A stretch of 14,447 nt of DNA, taken from contig JAGCLX010000112.1 in the NCBI GenBank assembly GCA_017646785.1, positions 1-14,447 of the forward strand, written 5' to 3'. Source of the DNA: Alistipes sp. Lineage in GTDB: Bacteria > Bacteroidota > Bacteroidia > Bacteroidales > Rikenellaceae. The notes beneath the pieces are model-generated. The model saw only the letters and a list, made by a program, of their open reading frames with translations, was not told the origin of the DNA and did no database searches. This document shows positions 1 through 7,368 of the stretch, piece by piece; position 1 is the stretch's first letter, and each line of letters opens with the position of its first letter. A program made the position numbers and the translations under genes.

Positions 1-245
1 CACCTACGCCCCACCTCTGGGCTTCGCGCCTCTATGTTTAGTTCGCGTGCGAGGGATAACATGGGCAGATAGTCCCTACGTGCTGCCAGCTCACCCTCCC
101 TTACCCCCTGCATGGCAAGCTCTCTATCCAAGAGCTCATGACTGTATGCCATCACCCTTGCGCAGTACTCATCCAGGGTTATTTGCGCTTGTGACGTAGC
201 TACTGTAAAAGTTAATATAAATGTAGTAATCAGACTGCGTATCAT
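1..245 (-). CDS. TolC-family outer-membrane efflux channel, N-terminal part (cut by window edge)
   Basis: This is probably the outer-membrane exit duct of the tripartite pump encoded just upstream. The ATG at 245-243 overlaps the TGA stop of the RND gene by 4 bp (ATGA), which implies translational coupling. My translation gives 81 complete residues before the window ends. Residues 1-21 form a classic Sec signal peptide (basic start, hydrophobic ILTFTVA core, SQAQ cleavage region). The mature start ITLDEYCARVMAYSHEL and the later RRDYLPMLSLARE match the usual TolC/OEP pattern, in which an ITL(D/E)E...A opening is followed by an alpha-hairpin strand and a YLP motif. The family assignment rests on this short N-terminus plus gene order (adaptor, RND, OMF), so the protein could be any member of the outer-membrane factor family. 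Nothing suggests a pseudogene. Confidence 0.8.
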   Translation of the reverse strand, partial: MIRSLITTFILTFTVATSQAQITLDEYCARVMAYSHELLDRELAMQGVREGELAARRDYLPMLSLARELNIEARSPEVGRR

Positions 246-3200
246 AGCTTTATACGATAGAATAGTGAGTAAACAACTGGCAATACCACCAGCACCATAA
301 GTGTAGCAACGAGGAGGCCACCCATGATTGTCGCCGCCATGCTACCAAACATAGAGTCAGCCAACAGAGGCAGCATGCCGAGTATCGTAGTCATCGACGC
401 TGCCACAACGGGTATTAGGCGATCGGTAGCCGCCTCGACAACAGCCCTACAAGGTTCATAGCCATCATTGCGCAGCTCTCGGATGCGGGCAACAAGTATC
501 ACAGCGTTCTTTATATTCATACCCACAAGACCCAGCAGACCCAGGAGCGAAAAGAAGTCAAACATCTTACCCGTGACTCCCAACCCAAGCACCACACCAA
601 TAAAGATAAGTGGCACAGTGACAAGCACCACCACTGGCTCGCGCAGGTTACCAAAGAGCAGTAGCAAGGTAACAAATATAAGCAACAGTGCTGTAGGTAG
701 CTGACTAATCAGAGCGCTATTGGACTCACCACGACTCTCCTCCTCGCCAAACAGCTCCATGCGATACCCCTCGGGTAGCGACACACACGCCTCCACCTCC
801 TGCTTCAACTCCTTAAGCAGGGCTATGGTATTTACACCACGCACGGGGTCACACTGCGCCTTCATCACTCGCTCCCCATTCACACGCCGTATCACCGAGG
901 TCACAAAGCCAAAGTCAAAGCCCGCAGAGGCCTGCTCGATGGAGTAGCTACGACCCGAGCGCGAAAATATGGGCATGGTACTCAGTGCCGAGAGTGCATT
1001 ATCAGGCATAGGCTCCGAGCTGAGGAGGATGGGCATAGAGAGGTCACCCTCACGGTAGGTAGCAATAGGCAGCCCCGAGGTGGCCATCTCTAGTGACGAC
1101 ACCATAGCACTACGCTCTACGCCTAGGCGCTGAGCCTTAATCTGCGAGTAGCGAGGTTGCCACTCCGCCACCCTATTACCCCAGCTATTTCGCACATTTC
1201 GCGTGTTGGGATTTGCATCCAAAAGAGCCATGGCGTCGCGCGTAAGACGGCCGAGTGTGTCTATATTTTCACCCACAAAGCCAAACTCTATCGTGGCATC
1301 GGGGACTGGCGAGAGCCTAAAGAGCGATGAGCGCAACCACACATCGGGCATATTCATCGCAACCCACCAATCGAAGCGCTCTTCAACCTCTGCCGTAGCA
1401 TCAGCATCATGTAGTTCAACAAGGATATTACCATAGTTAGCGCGCCCAGCGTAGCTACTGCTTGCGAGGTAGTAGCGTGGCGGCGTACCGCCCGACGTTG
1501 TCGACACTCGCTTAACCTCTGGTTGCTGTTGTAGCCACAGGCTCAGGGAGTCCAAACGCGCCGTCGTAGCCCCTATATCGTACCCCTCGGGCAGGATAAC
1601 ATCTGCCCTAAAGTATGGTTTTGAGAGCTGCGGAAAGAAGTTCTGTGGCATACGACTCATAGTCCACAGCGACACCACAAATAGCACAATCACAACACAT
1701 AGCGTCGTCCACCTAAAGCGTAGCGTAAGTTCTACACAGCGACGAAACCATCCGAGGTGCTCCTTGGCCGCAGTGTCGTACGTACCATCCAGTAGTGACA
1801 CACTCATAACTGGTACCTGCGAGAGCGCCAGCACCCAGCTTGATATGAGCGACAGGGATATCACGACAAACAATGGACGTATAATCTCCGCCACCGAGGA
1901 GGGGGACAACTGCAGAGGAAGAAATGAGAAGATTGCTATAAGCGTAGCAGCCAGCAGACCATAGGCGGGACGCGAAGCACCCGTAATGGCTGCATAGCGC
2001 ATGGGGACACCATGCGAGGAGAGGTAGCGCGTGTTATCCACCACAACAATGGCGTTATCCACGAGCATACCCATAGCGATGATAAAGCCTGCGAGCGAGG
2101 TGCGGTTGATACCCTCGCCTATGAGCAGCATAACCAACAGCGTAGCACCTATGGAGAAGAGCAGCGACGAGCCCACGATAACACCCGAGCGCCAGCCCAT
2201 GACAAGCATAACAAGTAGTATAACTATGGCCACCGACTCAGCGAGGTTAGCCAGGAAGTCGTAGTTTGCCTCGCGAGCTATCTCGTTCTCGGGGTAGAGC
2301 GTCACAAGCTCCATACCCGCAGGAAGCTCCTCACGCAGGCTGTCAAGCACACCATCAACCCTATCGCCCACAGCCACAATGTCGAGATTGGGGTTCGCAG
2401 CTACGGCAATGGCTATAGCGCGAGAGCCATCAACCTTGACTACATAGGAGGGTGGCTCACGATAGCTACGCTTCACCTCGGCTATATCTCCCAGGCGGTA
2501 CTGCTTGCCATCTGTAGCCGTGAGCAACTGGTTCTCTATATCGGTCACAGAGCTATAGGCACTACCCTCAAGTAGCTCGATAACCACCTCTCCAGCACGG
2601 CGCACACCAAGTCCCACCACCTCATTTTGCGTCGCCACAGCATGCGCAATAGCTTCGGGCTTAAGGTCGAACGACGATAGCGTAGCAGGGCTGATGATAA
2701 TCTCCACAGCCATGGGTTGCTCACCCGCCACAAGCACCTTACTAACCCCTGCGATGGAGTATAGTCGACTCTCCACACGTCGAGCATAGGCACGCAGCTC
2801 CTCCATCGAGTAGCCCTCATCCCCCGTTATAGCGTAGTACAACCCGTAGACATCTCCAAAGTCATCAGCTACATCTATCGTGGTCACCCCTTCGGGGAGT
2901 TGCGGGCGCACATCATCTACCTTACGGCGCAGCTCATCCCACAGCTGGGGAATGGCACTCGGCTTGGTATCGGGCTGCAGCTCAACGACCATGCGGGCAT
3001 AGCCAAAGTGGGCCTCGGAGAGTATCTTATGCACCGATGTGAGGGTGCGGAACTCGCGCTCCATGGGCAACACAACCAACTGTTCCACCTCCGCAGGCGT
3101 AGCACCTGGGTAGTAACACGTGACCACTGCGCTCTTAATTTTGAATGTCGAGTCCTCGCGCTTACCGAGGTGCACAAAGGCATATACGCCACCCAACAGC

Positions 3201-3268
3201 ATAACAGCGAGCATGAAGCCCACGACCGAGGGGTGGTTGAGTGAGGCTTTGGTGAATTTCCAAGACAT
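242..3268 (-). CDS. RND-family efflux transporter permease (AcrB/MdtB-like)
   Basis: This is an inner-membrane proton-driven pump subunit of 1008 residues, a normal size for HAE-type RND permeases. Visible architecture: TM1 near 15-33, first periplasmic porter loop about 34-340, TM2-6 about 340-495, TM7 about 520-540, second periplasmic loop, then TM8 from about 857 to TM12 at the C-terminus. The TM4 signature reads GMLVDNAIVVVDN around 400-412, so the proton-relay pair that is Asp-Asp in AcrB is D404-N405 here. The TM10 lysine is kept (GMNIKNA, K920). The start is an ATG 7 nt after the adaptor stop, and the 3' end overlaps the TolC-type gene by 4 bp. The trio adaptor-permease-channel is a standard tripartite efflux operon. 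The substrate cannot be read from sequence; lack of the CusA-type Met set argues weakly against a metal pump. No local regulator gene is visible. Confidence 0.95.
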   Translation of the reverse strand: MSWKFTKASLNHPSVVGFMLAVMLLGGVYAFVHLGKREDSTFKIKSAVVTCYYPGATPAEVEQLVVLPMEREFRTLTSVHKILSEAHFGYARMVVELQPDTKPSAIPQLWDELRRKVDDVRPQLPEGVTTIDVADDFGDVYGLYYAITGDEGYSMEELRAYARRVESRLYSIAGVSKVLVAGEQPMAVEIIISPATLSSFDLKPEAIAHAVATQNEVVGLGVRRAGEVVIELLEGSAYSSVTDIENQLLTATDGKQYRLGDIAEVKRSYREPPSYVVKVDGSRAIAIAVAANPNLDIVAVGDRVDGVLDSLREELPAGMELVTLYPENEIAREANYDFLANLAESVAIVILLVMLVMGWRSGVIVGSSLLFSIGATLLVMLLIGEGINRTSLAGFIIAMGMLVDNAIVVVDNTRYLSSHGVPMRYAAITGASRPAYGLLAATLIAIFSFLPLQLSPSSVAEIIRPLFVVISLSLISSWVLALSQVPVMSVSLLDGTYDTAAKEHLGWFRRCVELTLRFRWTTLCVVIVLFVVSLWTMSRMPQNFFPQLSKPYFRADVILPEGYDIGATTARLDSLSLWLQQQPEVKRVSTTSGGTPPRYYLASSSYAGRANYGNILVELHDADATAEVEERFDWWVAMNMPDVWLRSSLFRLSPVPDATIEFGFVGENIDTLGRLTRDAMALLDANPNTRNVRNSWGNRVAEWQPRYSQIKAQRLGVERSAMVSSLEMATSGLPIATYREGDLSMPILLSSEPMPDNALSALSTMPIFSRSGRSYSIEQASAGFDFGFVTSVIRRVNGERVMKAQCDPVRGVNTIALLKELKQEVEACVSLPEGYRMELFGEEESRGESNSALISQLPTALLLIFVTLLLLFGNLREPVVVLVTVPLIFIGVVLGLGVTGKMFDFFSLLGLLGLVGMNIKNAVILVARIRELRNDGYEPCRAVVEAATDRLIPVVAASMTTILGMLPLLADSMFGSMAATIMGGLLVATLMVLVVLPVVYSLFYRIKL

Positions 3269-3275
3269 AGGCTCT

Positions 3276-4316
3276 CTACTTTATATAATCGACAACACTA
3301 ACTCGCTCACCCTCCGAGAGCTTATATACGCCCGCAGCGACCACCATCTCACCCGCAGACACACCATCCAGCACCACGACATCGCTATCTCCAGTGAGCG
3401 CACCGAGGGTTACCCTACGACGCTCAACACAATACTCATCATCCACTACCCATACACTGTCATAGTCACCCACAGGGGCATATATAGCCGCCAAGGGCAG
3501 AGTAACGGCACGAGAGTCATTCTCCTTAACCGACACCATAGCGATGCAGGTCATACCCGGAGATATGATATAGCGCTCACGGTCAACATCCGTCAGGCGC
3601 AGCGACACGGGGAAGCCCAGTGCGTCACTCGAGGTACGGGCGAAGCTCTTGATTACGGCGTTGAAGTATATGTCGGGATAGGCGTCAAAGAGCACACTGA
3701 AGTGCGTGGTGGGTAGCGCAAGGAGAGGCACAAGGCTCTCAGGAGCTGTGAACCCCACGGTATTACTCTCGGGCTTAACAAGTCTGAGGATGGTCTCCCC
3801 CGAGGCTACGCGCTGATAAGCATCCACCGCGACACGCTCAACAACGCCACTAAACGGGGCTACGATACGCGTATCAGAGAGAGCGGACTCCGCATTCTCG
3901 TAGGCCACCTCCGCCTGAGCGACACCACTCTGCAGCGACTCCACCTCCTGCTCCGAGATAGCGTTGTGAGCAAGCAGGCGTTCGGCACGGCGAAGACGAG
4001 AGAGTGCCTCATCATAGGCAGCACGCGCAGCAAATAGCTGTAGCTCAACATCCTTGGAGTCGAGGCGCGCAAGAAGCTCACCCTCCTTAACGCTCATACC
4101 CTTAGCTACGGGGATATCCACAACACGCCCCGGAAGCTTAAAGGCGAGGTTCACAGCATCATCCGCAGTCGAGAGGGCAGCGAAGTCGCGCGTAAGAGTA
4201 TGTAGTGGCTTGGCAACCACACACTTGACAGGTTGCACAATAGGGTCGGGCTGTGTGCCACCACCGTGACACGCAACCAACAGAAAGAGAGAATGTATTA
4301 TGAGTATATATCGCAT
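3276..4316 (-). CDS. Efflux RND transporter periplasmic adaptor (HlyD/MFP family), predicted lipoprotein
   Basis: This is the membrane-fusion subunit that bridges the RND pump and the outer-membrane channel. Its 346 residues are typical of the family. The N-terminus MRYILIIHSLFLLVAC has a lipobox (L-V-A-C16), so the mature protein is probably lipid-anchored and periplasmic. After the signal come the first lipoyl half (about 60-90, GRVVDIPVAKGMSVKEGELL), an alpha-helical hairpin (about 90-145, rich in Ala/Glu/Arg), the second lipoyl half with the conserved DTRIVAPFSGVVERV (148-162), a beta-barrel domain (about 180-265) and a membrane-proximal domain to the end. The short helical hairpin fits contact with a TolC-type channel in an RND system. 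It is first in a tight cluster: 7 nt to the permease gene, and 41 nt from the upstream DoxX-like gene, the largest gap in this part of the cluster. Confidence 0.93.
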   Translation of the reverse strand: MRYILIIHSLFLLVACHGGGTQPDPIVQPVKCVVAKPLHTLTRDFAALSTADDAVNLAFKLPGRVVDIPVAKGMSVKEGELLARLDSKDVELQLFAARAAYDEALSRLRRAERLLAHNAISEQEVESLQSGVAQAEVAYENAESALSDTRIVAPFSGVVERVAVDAYQRVASGETILRLVKPESNTVGFTAPESLVPLLALPTTHFSVLFDAYPDIYFNAVIKSFARTSSDALGFPVSLRLTDVDRERYIISPGMTCIAMVSVKENDSRAVTLPLAAIYAPVGDYDSVWVVDDEYCVERRRVTLGALTGDSDVVVLDGVSAGEMVVAAGVYKLSEGERVSVVDYIK

Positions 4317-4356
4317 AGCAACAAGAGTTTGCTGCTATGCGGGCAATTATCTTGCC
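4317..4356 (-). promoter_or_regulatory. Two small hairpins in the leader of the efflux genes
   Basis: The 41-bp gap between the DoxX-like gene and the adaptor gene holds two inverted repeats. In transcript order, the first is GGCAA-GATAA-TTGCC (4356-4342), starting one nt after the stop codon: a perfect 5-bp stem with a 5-nt loop. The second is AGCAGCAA-ACTC-TTGTTGCT (4336-4317), an 8-bp stem with one G.U pair and a 4-nt loop whose last base abuts the ATG. Neither is followed by a T-run, so neither looks like an intrinsic terminator. The second would place the ribosome-landing zone of the adaptor gene inside a stem. A regulatory role is inference only; what is seen is the pairing potential. 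Confidence 0.4.
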
Positions 4357-4357
4357 A

Positions 4358-5428
4358 TTAGATATCTCGGATGTCGGACTTAAACTCCACAACACCACTA
4401 TTGACCACCATCAAGCCAACATCAGCACGCACCATAGAGCGCAACGTCATAGCGTCGACGGTGTATACCTCTGTATTGAGAAGCTTAGCGACATAGGCAG
4501 GGTCGGAGTTGGTGAGCACCACAATAGCCTGCTTGGGGTATAGACTCTGCAACAGTTCAACGTAGCCCTTGCAGCGACCAGTGAGCATATCGACATCGTT
4601 AACACAGAGCCACGCTACACGACCCGGTCTTTCGAGAAGCAATAGTGTAACATCCTCACCCTCGCGATTATAGATCCTAAAGTCAGCAAACACGCCCTCA
4701 CCATTAGACACCATCTCTGTATAGGCGTCACGATACTCAAGATGGGGGTTCTCCCAGCATGACACATCATCCGCGGGGTACTCAACAACTGCTCCGGTGG
4801 TGGCATCCTCGAACACAAGCACACTACGCACATCCTCCGCCTCACTCTCCTGGGCAACCTCAGCACGCAGGTTCACGCCGACCTTGTAGGGCATGAAATC
4901 AACAAGAGGAAGGTAACGCAACGAGTATAGATTGATCGCCAGAGGGAGCAGCGCAGACATAGCCACAACAACAGCCACACGCCTCCACCTCAGTTGCTCC
5001 TTCTCGCTACTACGCCACACGACAACGGCCATGGTAAGCAGCACCACATTCTTTGCGAAAGTCTGCCAGGGGGTGAGCTTCACCGCATCACCAAAGCATC
5101 CGCAGTCGCCAATGGGTAGCACCGTAGCACTAAGCAGTGTGACACATGTAAAAAGGAGTAATAAAATTGTAGCAGAGAGAGCTGTATAACGTCTTAACAC
5201 GCCAATAACAAGCAATATACCCATCATCACCTCCACCACTGCAAGAGTTACAGCAATACCAAGCGACAGGGGCAACAGATCCTCCAAAGAGTATGTAGCA
5301 AGATACTTATCTACAAAGACCAAGGTGCCTACGGGATCGACACACTTGACAATGCCCGAGAAGATGAAGACTCCTCCGAGCAACCAACGCAGGGCGACAG
5401 CTCCGATATGCTTTACCTTGGGCGTCAC
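4358..5428 (-). CDS. DoxX/MauE-like integral membrane protein with C-terminal soluble domain
   Basis: The function is not established. The N-terminal half carries about five membrane segments (near residues 8-30, 50-78, 81-105, 124-138 and 149-168), with the DoxX/MauE-like landmark CGCFGD at 109-114, a Cys-Gly-Cys pair just after TM3 that suggests redox or quinone-linked chemistry in relatives. The remaining roughly 185 residues are soluble and end in a segment (PGRVAWLCVNDVD, then KQAIVVLTNSDPAYVAKLL) with the alternating strand-helix look of a degenerate thioredoxin-like fold, lacking a CXXC. The start is taken as GTG at 5428, 4 nt after the tmk stop, because the open frame upstream of it lies wholly inside tmk and translates to low-quality Arg/Ser-rich sequence, and the first in-frame ATG downstream would remove TM1 and part of TM2. 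That gives 356 residues. Similar DoxX-type proteins of unknown role are common in Bacteroidales; an exact family name needs a profile search. Confidence 0.8.
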   Translation of the reverse strand: MTPKVKHIGAVALRWLLGGVFIFSGIVKCVDPVGTLVFVDKYLATYSLEDLLPLSLGIAVTLAVVEVMMGILLVIGVLRRYTALSATILLLLFTCVTLLSATVLPIGDCGCFGDAVKLTPWQTFAKNVVLLTMAVVVWRSSEKEQLRWRRVAVVVAMSALLPLAINLYSLRYLPLVDFMPYKVGVNLRAEVAQESEAEDVRSVLVFEDATTGAVVEYPADDVSCWENPHLEYRDAYTEMVSNGEGVFADFRIYNREGEDVTLLLLERPGRVAWLCVNDVDMLTGRCKGYVELLQSLYPKQAIVVLTNSDPAYVAKLLNTEVYTVDAMTLRSMVRADVGLMVVNSGVVEFKSDIRDI

Positions 5429-5432
5429 GCTA

Positions 5433-6116
5433 CTACTTCGAGATAATGGGTGCAACGTGGTGCATGATGCGCTCGTATATCTCCTCGGGCGAGGCCATAG
5501 CACCCTCCGCAGTTGAGCAGTCCACGACCTTGATATCGTCAGAGCATGCCGCAGCCTCCAGGTACACCTCTCGCACACGACGTTGAAGGTCGAGCGACGC
5601 CTCGTGTATATCCTTACCACCCTGCAGGTATGAGCGGTCATCACCCTCGCGCACCTCCGAGAGCTTACGCTCGGTGAACGAGAATGGCACATCGAGGAAC
5701 AACGACACATCGGGACGAGGGATAGCGAACTCCTCGAACTCGGTGCGGAGGATCCACTCGCGAAGAGCATCACGCTCCTTACCAGCTGGGAGCTTAGCAC
5801 ACTGATAGCCTATATTGGAGTAGACATACCTATCGACGATGACCACCTTACCCTCAGCCAACCATCCATTTATGGTCTTAGCAGCATCAGCTCTATCGCC
5901 AGCATACAGCAACGCCACAAGATATGGGTTAACACCCTCCACAGTACCCAAGTCGCCACGCAAGAAGCGCGCGATGAGCTCTCCATAGACAGGTGCATCG
6001 AAGCGTGGGAAGTGCAGATACTCCGTAGCCACACCTCGCTGGTTGAACATCTCCTTAAGTTTGGTTATCTGTGTCGACTTGCCAGCTCCGTCAAGTCCCT
6101 CCAAAACGATAAACAT
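5433..6116 (-). CDS. tmk: Thymidylate kinase (dTMP kinase)
   Basis: This cytosolic enzyme phosphorylates dTMP to dTDP with ATP, the step before dTTP in both de novo and salvage pathways. Its 227 residues are slightly longer than the roughly 205-215 of many bacterial Tmk proteins. The P-loop GLDGAGKST spans residues 7-15, the dTMP-contacting FPRFDAPVYGELI lies at 36-48, the DRY motif (D95-R96-Y97) follows VVIV, and the SLFLDVP strand is at 138-144. The LID region lies at about 147-172. The DRYVYSNIGYQCAKL stretch resembles the DRY(A/V).S..A family pattern. The gene starts 28 nt after sufS and is followed 4 nt later by the DoxX-like gene, so it is probably cotranscribed with suf. The leader carries CTAAACATATA, which also precedes sufB. 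Confidence 0.96.
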   Translation of the reverse strand: MFIVLEGLDGAGKSTQITKLKEMFNQRGVATEYLHFPRFDAPVYGELIARFLRGDLGTVEGVNPYLVALLYAGDRADAAKTINGWLAEGKVVIVDRYVYSNIGYQCAKLPAGKERDALREWILRTEFEEFAIPRPDVSLFLDVPFSFTERKLSEVREGDDRSYLQGGKDIHEASLDLQRRVREVYLEAAACSDDIKVVDCSTAEGAMASPEEIYERIMHHVAPIISK

Positions 6117-6122
6117 CGTATT

Positions 6123-6133
6123 TATATGTTTAG
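6123..6133 (-). promoter_or_regulatory. Leader motif CTAAACATATA ahead of tmk
   Basis: This 11-base sequence lies 6 nt upstream of the tmk ATG in the 28-nt sufS-tmk gap. The identical 11-mer lies 3 nt upstream of the sufB ATG at 10469-10479. There is no purine-rich Shine-Dalgarno sequence in either leader. Bacteroidetes leaders typically lack Shine-Dalgarno sites and favour A/T-rich bases, so this may be a translation-initiation context; that role is inferred. Confidence 0.35.
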
Positions 6134-6144
6134 TTATTAATTGT

Positions 6145-7365
6145 TTAGCGCAACATCATCACCGCACGCTCAATACCCTTAGCAAGCATATCTACCTCCT
6201 CCAAGGTGTTGTACATACCGATAGAGGCGCGACACATGCCAGTAACACCATAGTGTGTCATAACGGGCTCAGCACAGTGGTGACCCGTGCGGATGGCGAT
6301 GCCGAGTTTATCGAGAATCATACCCACATCATAGGGATGGGTACCCTCCACCGTGAACGACACCAAGGGGCACTTATGCTCTGCCTTGCCGTAGATGCGC
6401 AACCCATCAATAGCCTCAAGACGCTCGGTAGCAACCCGAAGAAGCATCTGCTCATGCTCCTCAATGGCAGCCATGCCCACGCCATCAACATAGTCGATAG
6501 CCGTGCCAAGAGCCACAGCGCCAATAAAGTTCGATGTACCCGCCTCGTACTTAAGAGGCAGAGGTGCGTATGTAGTCTTTGCGAAGGTCACCTTGTCGAC
6601 CATATCGCCACCACCCATAAATGGCGGCATAGCCTCTAGCAGCTCCTTACGGCCATACAAGACACCGATACCCGTAGGTGCATAGAGTTTATGTCCCGAG
6701 AGGGCGTAGAAGTCGTAGCCACGCTCGGCAACCCTACCACCGCCATGCACGATACCCTGACAGCCATCCACCATGACCACAGCACCCACGCTGTGCGCCT
6801 TAGCTACGATAGTGTCGAGGTCGGGGCATGTACCGAGGGTGTTAGAGGCCTCAGTAACAGCAACCAAACGTGTGCGCTCATCTATGAGGCTATCCAACTG
6901 CTCCATACACAGCTCACCCCTCTCGTTGAAGGGCAACATGCGCAACTCGGCACCATGGCGCATAGCCGCCAACTGCCAAGGCACGATATTGGAGTGGTGC
7001 TCCATCTCGCTAACGACAATGTTATCACCCGCCTTAAGGAAGCGCTCGCTCCACGCATAGGCAACAAGGTTGATGCTTGCCGTAGCACCCGAGGTGAAGA
7101 CCACCTCCTCACGATGCTCTGCGCCAATGAACTGACGAACACGCTCACGTGCCTCTTCATACATATCGGTCATGCGACCCGAAAGGTGGTGCACACCGCG
7201 GTGTATATTAGCGTTGTAGTGGCGCATAAGCTCATCCACCTTCTCGATTACCACTAGGGGCTTCTGTGCCGTAGCACCCGAGTCGAAGTAGACTAATGGG
7301 CGGTTGTTCACCGTGCGCGAGAGGATGGGGAAGTCTGCGCGTATCTTCTTAATGTCGAAAGACAT
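6145..7365 (-). CDS. sufS: Cysteine desulfurase SufS (type II, SufS/CsdA-like)
   Basis: This PLP enzyme converts L-cysteine to L-alanine and delivers the persulfide sulfur for Fe-S cluster assembly. Its 406 residues match the family. Key positions agree with the E. coli SufS numbering as I recall it: H123 in MEHHSN stacks on PLP, D200 and Q203 lie in VDGCQG, K226 in SGHKLYAPTG forms the Schiff base, and C364 in TGHHCAEP is the persulfide-bearing cysteine. The short loop around the active cysteine and the RTGHHCA context mark type II rather than IscS/NifS type I. Such enzymes usually need a SufE or SufU partner, but neither gene is in this window. The start ATG lies 3 nt after the sufD stop, so sufD and sufS are tightly coupled. 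Confidence 0.97.
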   Translation of the reverse strand: MSFDIKKIRADFPILSRTVNNRPLVYFDSGATAQKPLVVIEKVDELMRHYNANIHRGVHHLSGRMTDMYEEARERVRQFIGAEHREEVVFTSGATASINLVAYAWSERFLKAGDNIVVSEMEHHSNIVPWQLAAMRHGAELRMLPFNERGELCMEQLDSLIDERTRLVAVTEASNTLGTCPDLDTIVAKAHSVGAVVMVDGCQGIVHGGGRVAERGYDFYALSGHKLYAPTGIGVLYGRKELLEAMPPFMGGGDMVDKVTFAKTTYAPLPLKYEAGTSNFIGAVALGTAIDYVDGVGMAAIEEHEQMLLRVATERLEAIDGLRIYGKAEHKCPLVSFTVEGTHPYDVGMILDKLGIAIRTGHHCAEPVMTHYGVTGMCRASIGMYNTLEEVDMLAKGIERAVMMLR

Positions 7366-7368
7366 AGC

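Noticed and set aside
3120..3716. A 198-residue plus-strand open frame opposite the adaptor/RND junction, and similar long plus-strand frames at 6043-6639, 6691-7257 and 12143-12721
   Set aside because: All lie antisense to well-identified genes, have no recognisable domain and skewed His/Thr/Ser-rich composition typical of frame shadows.
5429..5800. Extension of the DoxX-like frame upstream to an apparent start at 5800
   Set aside because: The extra 124 residues lie inside tmk in another frame and are low-complexity Arg/Ser-rich sequence; the GTG at 5428 right after tmk is far more likely.
6145..7365. IscS/NifS-type (type I) cysteine desulfurase
   Set aside because: The RTGHHCAEP context, C364 position, and location directly after sufBCD mark a type II SufS enzyme.
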